A DNA stretch of 6,035 nucleotides from Deltaproteobacteria bacterium UBA6967 (GTDB lineage: Bacteria > SAR324 > NAC60-12), in contig DJYX01000046.1 in NCBI GenBank assembly GCA_002450295.1, forward strand, positions 1 through 6,035. Reading direction: 5' to 3'. The position numbers and the translations under genes are program-made. A model generated the notes under the pieces. It saw only the letters and a program-made list of their open reading frames with translations, made no database searches and was not told where the DNA came from. Each line of letters starts with the position of its first letter. The stretch's first letter is position 1. Shown piece after piece: positions 1 through 4,869 of the stretch.

Positions 1-28
1 ACTACAAAAAAACAAGGTAAATGTAAGT

Positions 29-57
29 TTGATAGTTATTTTGATCATGAACAAAAT
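29..57 (+). promoter_or_regulatory. Possible sigma70-type promoter for the ftsZ operon
   Basis: TTGATA at 29-34 matches the -35 consensus at five of six positions. After a 17-nt spacer, CAAAAT at 52-57 matches the -10 consensus at four of six. The spacing is ideal, but the -10 is weak and the region is AT-rich, so a chance match is possible. Initiation would fall near 64-66 and give a leader of roughly 37 nt before the ftsZ start. Both the spacer and the -10 lie within the palindrome at 36-59, so a protein bound there would be expected to block this promoter. This is inferred from sequence only. Confidence 0.3.
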
Positions 58-59
58 AA
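36..59. promoter_or_regulatory. 24-nt near-perfect palindrome, operator-like, upstream of ftsZ
   Basis: The left arm TTATTTTG (36-43) is the exact reverse complement of the right arm CAAAATAA (52-59). The centre carries TCATGA (45-50), itself a palindrome. Only the pair 44/51 (A opposite A) breaks the symmetry, giving 11 of 12 matching pairs. The symmetry is typical of a site for a dimeric DNA-binding protein. As RNA it could form an AT-rich hairpin, but no T-run follows directly, so a classic intrinsic terminator is unlikely. It lies 42 nt upstream of the ftsZ start codon. The symmetry is directly visible; the regulatory role is inference. Confidence 0.5.
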
Positions 60-92
60 ACTTTTCACGAACGATTTCACACTCTAGGACAC

Positions 93-97
93 AAGGA
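93..97 (+). promoter_or_regulatory. Shine-Dalgarno for ftsZ
   Basis: AAGGA lies four nucleotides before the ATG at 102. It is the clearest ribosome binding site for the first gene of the run and supports the chosen ftsZ start, although the spacing is on the short side. Confidence 0.6.
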
Positions 98-101
98 TAA
101 C

Positions 102-1076
102 ATGGAAGCATCTGGTCCAGCTTTTACCATTCCCCAGCAAGACGCATTCATTCCCACAATCAAGATTATCGGCGCAGGTGGAGGAGGTGGTAACGTTGTT
201 AGCAAAATGGCAGATGAGGGCATCCGGCATGTCGAACTCATTGCTTGCAACACTGATCTGAAAGCACTGAACAACTCAAACGCAACCATCAAGATGGAGC
301 TTGGACGTGAGCTCACAAGAGGGTTGGGTGCAGGGGCTCGTCCAGAAATCGGCGCACATGCTGCTGAAGAAAGTGCTGCTGAAATTGAGCGGATGCTAAG
401 TGGTGCCGATATGGCTTTTATTGTCGCTGGAATGGGCGGTGGAACCGGCACAGGATCAGCTCCTATAATTGCCCGAATATCCAAATCAAAAAAAATTCTT
501 ACCGTTGGAGTGGTCACGCTCCCTTTCTCATTTGAAGGGAAACGCCGGATGAGAGCGGCACTTCAGGGAGTGGCAACTCTTCGCGAGAACACCGATACAT
601 TATTGGTCATCCCAAATGAACGCCTACTGGAAGCCACAGATCGATCTACAAGTTTCAAAGATGCCTTTCACATGGTGGACGAAGTACTAGTCCATGCGAT
701 TCAGGGAATTACTGATCTTTTAAATGGAGTAGGCGATATCAACGTTGATTTTGCTGATATGCAGACTGTGATGGAAGGGATGGGTCGTGCAGTCATTGGT
801 AAGGGTACAGGTGTTGGCAAAGATCGAATGTTCCGTGCCATCGATAGCGCTATCCATAGCCCTTTGATGCAGGATACAGATATCCAAGGCGCAAAAGGAA
901 TTCTGATTCATCTGGTGGCCCCTCGAGATGCAGGAGCTCTGGAGATCACCGCTGCGATGAATCAACTCGAAGATTTGGCTGATGATGATGTGAATCTTAT
1001 CTGGGGAGCCACTTTGACAGATACCCCAGAAGATCAAGTTTCTGTAACGGTAATCGCCACAGGCCTGCCCGAATGA
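102..1076 (+). CDS. ftsZ: Cell division protein FtsZ, tail-less form
   Basis: Tubulin-like GTPase that polymerises into the cytokinetic ring at midcell. Visible motifs: the N-terminal glycine-rich nucleotide loop GAGGGGGN (residues 24-31), the tubulin signature GGGTGTG (112-118) that binds GTP phosphates, and the T7 synergy loop with N214, D216 and D219 in NVDFAD, which completes the GTPase site of the neighbouring subunit. The second domain runs to VTVIATGL (315-322). All residues expected for polymerisation and GTP hydrolysis appear present. At 324 residues it stops where the globular core of family members ends. The usual variable linker and the conserved C-terminal peptide, which binds FtsA, ZipA, SepF and other partners, are missing. 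The next gene starts 14 nt later, so no tail is hidden behind a simple frameshift. D212 in the T7 loop occupies a position that is usually hydrophobic (GLIN in most homologues, GDIN here). The start is supported by AAGGA at 93-97. It is probably the first gene of the operon. Confidence 0.96.
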   Translation: MEASGPAFTIPQQDAFIPTIKIIGAGGGGGNVVSKMADEGIRHVELIACNTDLKALNNSNATIKMELGRELTRGLGAGARPEIGAHAAEESAAEIERMLSGADMAFIVAGMGGGTGTGSAPIIARISKSKKILTVGVVTLPFSFEGKRRMRAALQGVATLRENTDTLLVIPNERLLEATDRSTSFKDAFHMVDEVLVHAIQGITDLLNGVGDINVDFADMQTVMEGMGRAVIGKGTGVGKDRMFRAIDSAIHSPLMQDTDIQGAKGILIHLVAPRDAGALEITAAMNQLEDLADDDVNLIWGATLTDTPEDQVSVTVIATGLPE

Positions 1077-1090
1077 TTTGAGCAGCATTG

Positions 1091-1816
1091 ATGGAAGAGT
1101 TTCTACCAAGTTCTTGGACAGTCTATCACACTCATAATGGTCCCTGTCCCTATAGAGCCGTTGGTCAGTGGGATAATCTCACTTTTTATGCTGACCAACT
1201 TCCGATTGAAACTTATGAAACATTGTTGGGCAAGGGCTTCCGTAGAAGTGGAACCTCTATCTACCACCCAGCCTGTGAGAATTGCCGTCTCTGCATCCCA
1301 CTGCGAGTAAATGTTCCCTCCTTCCAGCCCAGTCGCTCACAAAAGCGAACACAGCGAAAGAACCAAGATTTGCGAATTGAACACGTACCCGTTGTTTTCC
1401 GGGAAGATGTCTTTGAATTATACCGACGCTATCAGGAACATTGGCATCAACGTGGAAATCCCACCTCCAGAGAAGAGTTCATTGAGTTTTTGATTGATAG
1501 TCCAGTTCCCTCAGAAATGATCTTATTCTGGTTAGAGGATGAACTACTTGGGGTTAGTTGGATTGATCGGCTCGAAAATTCTACCAGCGCTGTCTACTTT
1601 GCCTTTGAGCCTAACGCTCAACATCGACGCTTAGGAATTTTTTCTTTGCTGCATGAAATTGAATATGCCCAGCATTGCAAACGACAATGGCACTATCTAG
1701 GCTATTGGGTACCTGACTCGAAAAAAATGCAATACAAGGCGGACTTTCGCCCCTCAGAAGTGTTACTACATCAAACTTGGACACCCTTAACCGAGGAACT
1801 ACGTCATGAGTGCTGA
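1091..1816 (+). CDS. bpt: Aspartate/glutamate leucyltransferase (Bpt), ATE1-related
   Basis: Cytosolic aminoacyl-tRNA-protein transferase of the N-end rule. Bpt enzymes move leucine from Leu-tRNA onto proteins starting with Asp or Glu, marking them for ClpS/ClpAP degradation. The 241-aa length suits the bacterial family. The N-terminal domain has C19 in a CPY motif, then GFRRSG (49-54) and the cysteine cluster C62-x2-C65-x2-C68. The related eukaryotic ATE1 binds an iron-sulfur cluster through N-terminal cysteines; whether this protein does so is unknown. The C-terminal GNAT-like domain ends in YLGYWVPDSKKMQYKADFRP (202-221), a family hallmark. Leucyl versus arginyl specificity cannot be settled by eye; Bpt is preferred on length and bacterial context. 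A TTG at 1088 directly precedes the ATG at 1091 in frame and could also serve as start. The gene lies 14 nt after ftsZ without a strong Shine-Dalgarno, suggesting coupling, and overlaps moaC by 11 nt. Confidence 0.9.
   Translation: MEEFLPSSWTVYHTHNGPCPYRAVGQWDNLTFYADQLPIETYETLLGKGFRRSGTSIYHPACENCRLCIPLRVNVPSFQPSRSQKRTQRKNQDLRIEHVPVVFREDVFELYRRYQEHWHQRGNPTSREEFIEFLIDSPVPSEMILFWLEDELLGVSWIDRLENSTSAVYFAFEPNAQHRRLGIFSLLHEIEYAQHCKRQWHYLGYWVPDSKKMQYKADFRPSEVLLHQTWTPLTEELRHEC
1793..1797 (+). promoter_or_regulatory. Shine-Dalgarno for moaC, inside the end of bpt
   Basis: GAGGA lies eight nucleotides before the ATG at 1806, within the last codons of bpt. It is the best ribosome binding site in the downstream part of the run. 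It fixes the moaC start and indicates that moaC can be initiated on its own rather than only by coupling. Confidence 0.55.
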
Positions 1817-2366
1817 CTTCACTCATCTTGATAACAGAGAGCATCCTCGAATGGTTGATGTCTCACACAAAGCAATCACCGAACGCAAGGCTGTCGCCCA
1901 AGCTGTTATCCGCCTGGGTCAGGAATTGTTTGAATTATTGAAAGAGGAAGGGAGTACATCCAAAGGACCGGTTTTTCAAACTGCTATTATTGCGGGTATT
2001 CAAGGGGCTAAAAAAGCATCAGAAATTATCCCCATGTGCCACCCTTTACCCTTGTCCGGTGTTGAGATCGAAACTGAGTTGGCCGATGGACTTGCAGTGC
2101 TGACCGCAACTGTTCGGACAACTGGAAAAACTGGTGTCGAGATGGAAGCGCTCACGGCTGCTAGCGTCGCTGCACTGACCCTGTACGACATGTGTAAGTC
2201 TGTAACCAAAGGCATGGTCATTGAATCAGTACACTTAATACACAAGTCCGGAGGGAAGTCCGGAGATTACAACTCAGCCAGCTTCCATCAAAAAACAAAT
2301 TCACCCGGACATGAAGATTCTCCTCCGCAAATCTCAAATTCTCAAAACACAACTCCTCTGGCATGA
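1806..2366 (+). CDS. moaC: Cyclic pyranopterin monophosphate synthase MoaC
   Basis: Second step of molybdenum cofactor synthesis: it converts the MoaA product 3',8-cyclo-7,8-dihydro-GTP to cyclic pyranopterin monophosphate. The family is a cytosolic hexamer. Visible hallmarks: MVDVS (16-20), K53 before VFQTA, AGIQGAKK (63-70), IPMCHPLPLS (75-84), TGKTGVEMEALTAASVAALT (106-125) with YDMCK following, and KSGGKSGD (147-154). D128 and K131 correspond to catalytic residues known in E. coli MoaC, and K53 to its K51. E. coli MoaC (161 aa) ends a few residues after the KSGGKSGD motif; here about 30 further residues, rich in S, N, T, P and Q, follow up to position 186. The last 56 nt of this tail also encode the start of the next gene in another frame. 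No other moa/moe/mob genes lie in the window, so it is an isolated pathway member inside a division-gene run. GAGGA at 1793-1797 supports the start. Confidence 0.96.
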   Translation: MSADFTHLDNREHPRMVDVSHKAITERKAVAQAVIRLGQELFELLKEEGSTSKGPVFQTAIIAGIQGAKKASEIIPMCHPLPLSGVEIETELADGLAVLTATVRTTGKTGVEMEALTAASVAALTLYDMCKSVTKGMVIESVHLIHKSGGKSGDYNSASFHQKTNSPGHEDSPPQISNSQNTTPLA

Positions 2367-2685
2367 CCCGGCTCTTCTGCTAAGGGGAACCCTCCGTTCT
2401 TTTCGTACCATGGTCTTGCTGGCCATCCTGCTTACTTTCGGTTGTCTAGTTTATCTCTGGCAGTGGATGAACTTCCTGCAAAAAAGTTACGAGGTTCAAC
2501 GTCTTGAAAAAGATCATCAGCAGATGATCGTTCGACTAGAGATGCTGAGGGTAGAAGCTGATTATTTGAGCAGGCCCCAACGCCTTGAGACTGTAGCTCT
2601 CAACCAAATGCAGATGCGGCTTCCCAATCCTGCCCAACTTTACCAAAGCGAAATTCTCTTCTCAGATGAAGTCTCGCACCCATAA
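2311..2685 (+). CDS. ftsL: FtsL-like cell division protein
   Basis: Small bitopic membrane protein, 124 aa, close to E. coli FtsL (121 aa). Family members pair with FtsB and FtsQ and activate the FtsWI septal synthase. Layout: a basic cytoplasmic N-terminus (1-33), a single membrane helix at about 34-53 starting MVLLAILL, a periplasmic coiled-coil stretch (about 54-86) with spaced L, V and M, then SRPQRLETVALNQMQMRLP (87-105), which resembles the C-terminal FtsL/DivIC-type motif. Identity rests on this architecture plus its place directly before ftsI, because FtsL sequences diverge strongly; a DivIC/FtsB-like assignment is less likely. The start at 2311 overlaps the moaC end by 56 nt and has no good Shine-Dalgarno. 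It is kept because it gives the expected cytoplasmic segment and the next in-frame ATG (codon 34) falls at the start of the membrane helix. It overlaps ftsI by 20 nt. Confidence 0.82.
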   Translation: MKILLRKSQILKTQLLWHDPALLLRGTLRSFRTMVLLAILLTFGCLVYLWQWMNFLQKSYEVQRLEKDHQQMIVRLEMLRVEADYLSRPQRLETVALNQMQMRLPNPAQLYQSEILFSDEVSHP

Positions 2686-4453
2686 TCCCAAATTTTCACA
2701 TTACACTTTCAATCTCCGAGTTCTTTCGGTTGTTGTAGTGATTGCCAGTTGTTTAGTAGTCTTATTGGGTCGCATGTTCTACTTGCAGATTTTGCAGGCT
2801 GAGTACTTCTCAGAGCGCGCCCGTCACCAACAACAAAGTAGAATCACCCTGGAACCTCGAAGGGGTACAATTACAGATCGCCAGGGCCGCCGCCTCGCTG
2901 TTTCCGTCCCAGTCCAATCCCTCTACGCAAGACCACAAAATATTAAATCTCCTTACACAGTTGCGACGCGTATTGCTCCACTACTTGATATTAATCGGGA
3001 CAAACTTCTTAAAACTCTCAGAACAAAACGCTCTTTCGTCTGGCTAAAGCGTCAACTGCCCCCGGAGGTTGCCCAGAAGATTAAGACAATGGACTTTGAA
3101 GGGTTAGATTTTGTTGAAGAGTACAGAAGGGTCTATCCGAACGGTGAGATGGCTGGAGCCTTGTTAGGTTTCACAGGAGTCGATTCACAAGGATTGGAAG
3201 GGCTAGAGTACCAGTATCAAGACTTGATGGCTGGAGAACCTGAAGAAGTCGTCGTTGAGCGGGATGGGACTCGAAGAGTAATTCCACACACCTTACCTCA
3301 CGATCTGAAAGCTCAAAGACACTCGATTCAGCTGACACTTGACAACACCATTCAACATTACACCGAAGCTGCGCTGAAACGCGGAGTCGAGACTTCCCGA
3401 GCTGACCGCGGAGTAGCCATCGTCATGCACTCCCAGACAGGAGCAGTGCTTTCAATGGCGACCTATCCCCAATTCGATCCAAATCGTTACCGAGACTTCG
3501 ACAGATCAACTTTTCTGAATCGTGCCGTCACCGTTGGCTATGAGCCTGGTTCTACGTTTAAAATTTTAACCATTGCTGCTGCTCTGGAAGAGAAGCTTAT
3601 TACACCGGAGCAAGAATTTTTCTGTGAAAATGGCGCTTTTCGGTTCGCTGGGGAAGATTTCCACGACACCTCACCTCATGAAAATCTGAATATCGAACAG
3701 ATCATTCAGAAATCTTCGAACATATGTGCCATCAAAATTGGTACTTTGATAAGCCCAGAGAAATTCTACGAATATATTCGCCGATTTGGATTTGGTTCAC
3801 GACCAGAATCTGGGCTTTCTGGTGAGGCTCTTGGACGGGTGCTGCCACTACAACGCTGGACTCGAGTTGATCATGCCTCCATCTCCTTTGGCCATGGCAT
3901 CTTAGTTTCTCCGCTCCAGTTGATCAGTGCACTGAACGTTGTTGCTGCTGATGGGAAATGGCTTCCTCCTTATATTGTTGACCATGCTTTCAGCGAGGAA
4001 GGGGATATCATTCTGGAGACGCTTGATGAGGAAGGAAAAATCTCGAAGAAATTTGGAGCTCATGATCCAAAGCAGTTGATTTCTGCTGAAACTGCCCAAA
4101 TACTAAGGAAAATGATGATTAGCGTAACCCAGGAAGGCGGCACTGCTGTAGAAGCAGCGATCCCAGGTTACAACGTCGCTGGAAAGACTGGGACTTCTCA
4201 AGTTTTTGACGAAAAAACCGGCAGATATTCCAACCGAAAGCATATTGCATTCTTCAATGGCTACGTCCCAGCCGAACAGCCACTACTCACTGTGCTAGTT
4301 GTGATTGAACACCCACGGAGTTCTCCATACGGTGGTAAAGTCGCAGGGCCTGTTTTCAAGGAAATCGTGAATAGAACATTTCTGCACAATGATATCCTGC
4401 CGGAGATGAAAAAAGAAGTTGCTGAGGTTCTGGACAACCCCGAACAAGGGTAA
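2666..4453 (+). CDS. ftsI: Septal peptidoglycan transpeptidase FtsI/PBP3 (class B PBP)
   Basis: D,D-transpeptidase that cross-links septal peptidoglycan, working with the FtsW glycosyltransferase and activated through FtsQLB. 595 aa, similar to E. coli FtsI (588). Order: short cytoplasmic N-terminus, one membrane anchor (about 18-36), a periplasmic pedestal starting RGTITDRQGR (66-75) and reaching past GLLGF-like ALLGFTG (165-171) and GLEGLEYQY (176-184), then the penicillin-binding domain. Active-site motifs are complete: STFK (296-299, nucleophile S296), SSN (350-352) and KTGTS (507-511). FGHGILVSPLQL (408-419) is the typical region before the third motif. There is no PASTA domain. The ATG at 2666 overlaps ftsL by 20 nt and has no clear Shine-Dalgarno, suggesting coupled translation. 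FtsI rather than a SpoVD or PBP2 paralogue is inferred from the preceding ftsL and the absence of PASTA repeats. murE, which usually follows, is absent here. Confidence 0.94.
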   Translation: MKSRTHNPKFSHYTFNLRVLSVVVVIASCLVVLLGRMFYLQILQAEYFSERARHQQQSRITLEPRRGTITDRQGRRLAVSVPVQSLYARPQNIKSPYTVATRIAPLLDINRDKLLKTLRTKRSFVWLKRQLPPEVAQKIKTMDFEGLDFVEEYRRVYPNGEMAGALLGFTGVDSQGLEGLEYQYQDLMAGEPEEVVVERDGTRRVIPHTLPHDLKAQRHSIQLTLDNTIQHYTEAALKRGVETSRADRGVAIVMHSQTGAVLSMATYPQFDPNRYRDFDRSTFLNRAVTVGYEPGSTFKILTIAAALEEKLITPEQEFFCENGAFRFAGEDFHDTSPHENLNIEQIIQKSSNICAIKIGTLISPEKFYEYIRRFGFGSRPESGLSGEALGRVLPLQRWTRVDHASISFGHGILVSPLQLISALNVVAADGKWLPPYIVDHAFSEEGDIILETLDEEGKISKKFGAHDPKQLISAETAQILRKMMISVTQEGGTAVEAAIPGYNVAGKTGTSQVFDEKTGRYSNRKHIAFFNGYVPAEQPLLTVLVVIEHPRSSPYGGKVAGPVFKEIVNRTFLHNDILPEMKKEVAEVLDNPEQG

Positions 4454-4536
4454 TTGTAACTGAAGATTAAAGAGATCAACCTACTCACCTACTAATTTGC
4501 TACAAACCTAAAGAAAATTACCCGTTACTTTCGGAG

Positions 4537-4665
4537 ATGAAGCAGGGGCAAAATTTGCTTGTCCAAAAAACCACCAAAAATTTGAAATTTTTCTACATTG
4601 GTGCTTCCTTGTTATTCATCCTTTTCGAGCATCCTAATTCTGTTTACAGAGCAAACCCGCCTTGA
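4537..4665 (+). CDS. Doubtful 42-aa microORF with a short hydrophobic stretch
   Basis: An ATG at 4537 opens 42 codons ending at TGA 4663-4665, three nucleotides before the next gene. GGAG (4533-4536) abuts the ATG with no spacing, which is too close for good initiation. The product is lysine-rich at its N-terminus, followed by a hydrophobic run FFYIGASLLFILF (18-30), then a short polar tail. This could be a marginal membrane peptide or a leader, or a chance reading of AT-rich spacer. I recognise no homologue. It is listed because it fills most of the 215-nt gap and is in the same frame and orientation as the two genes that follow. Confidence 0.2.
   Translation: MKQGQNLLVQKTTKNLKFFYIGASLLFILFEHPNSVYRANPP
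4565..4592. other. Phased A-tracts in the ftsI downstream spacer, possible bent DNA
   Basis: Runs of A/T occur at 4565-4570 (A6), 4576-4583 (AAAAATTT) and 4585-4592 (AAATTTTT), with centres about 11-12 nt apart, close to one helical turn. Such phasing can bend DNA. The same stretch holds a perfect AT-only inverted repeat, AAAAATT / AATTTTT (4576-4582 and 4586-4592, loop TGA), which is too weak to call a terminator. No convincing -35/-10 pair or GC-rich hairpin with a T-run was found between 4454 and 4668. It is therefore unclear whether the downstream genes have their own promoter. Confidence 0.3.
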
Positions 4666-4668
4666 AAA

Positions 4669-4857
4669 ATGTCTAGACCGAATCCTCCTGCATCCTGTCG
4701 ACAGTGCCGATTTTATCACATCACTTGGGATTCAAACGCGCCGTATGGTTGTCATAAGCTAGGATTCAAAACACGATTGGAGCCTTCTCAGTATGTTTTA
4801 CAGGTTTCAGGTCAACCCTGTTTGAATTTCACTCCTAAAGCTAATCCTGAAAAGTGA
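4669..4857 (+). CDS. Small four-cysteine protein, probably metal-binding, function unknown
   Basis: 62-aa soluble protein with C10-x2-C13, C28 and C51 as its only cysteines. Such a set could bind one zinc ion. The residues between them follow a pattern I recall from small conserved proteobacterial proteins: YHITWD (16-21), PYGC (25-28), LGFKTR (31-36) and a final SGQPCLNF (47-54). Some members carry the misleading database name uracil-DNA glycosylase, but this protein is far too short and has no glycosylase motif, so I do not transfer that function. The regular motif spacing makes it a real gene despite the short length and the lack of a visible Shine-Dalgarno before the ATG. It lies 12 nt upstream of menC in the same frame, separated by TGA 4855-4857, and is probably cotranscribed with it. 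There is no membrane segment or signal peptide. Confidence 0.8.
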   Translation: MSRPNPPASCRQCRFYHITWDSNAPYGCHKLGFKTRLEPSQYVLQVSGQPCLNFTPKANPEK

Positions 4858-4869
4858 CTCCGTGAATTT

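Noticed and set aside
2..100. Open frame from the left edge to TAA at 98-100, possibly the end of an upstream gene such as ftsA
   Set aside because: The 32-residue translation has no recognisable FtsA or other family feature, the bases are AT-rich like a spacer, and the frame contains the palindrome. A chance open frame is the simpler view, though a gene end cannot be fully excluded at the window edge.
77..517. 146-codon open frame on the minus strand opposite ftsZ
   Set aside because: Proline-, alanine- and serine-rich translation typical of the antisense of a well-conserved gene; the plus strand is clearly ftsZ.
720..1109. 129-codon open frame on the minus strand opposite the end of ftsZ
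   Set aside because: No recognisable motif, and it is fully covered by conserved FtsZ sequence and the bpt start.
2246..2266. Direct repeat AAGTCCGGA twice within moaC
   Set aside because: It encodes the conserved KSGGKSG motif of MoaC, whose protein sequence repeats itself, so no separate DNA function is needed.
4576..4592. AAAAATT-TGA-AATTTTT hairpin as an intrinsic terminator after ftsI
   Set aside because: The stem is only A-T pairs and seven base pairs long, lacking the GC-rich stem of a real terminator. It is described only as part of the A-tract region.
4643..4670. TTTACA at 4643-4648 with AAAAAT as a promoter for the small four-cysteine gene
   Set aside because: The putative -10 would overlap the start codon, leaving no leader; no other acceptable pair was found in the spacer.
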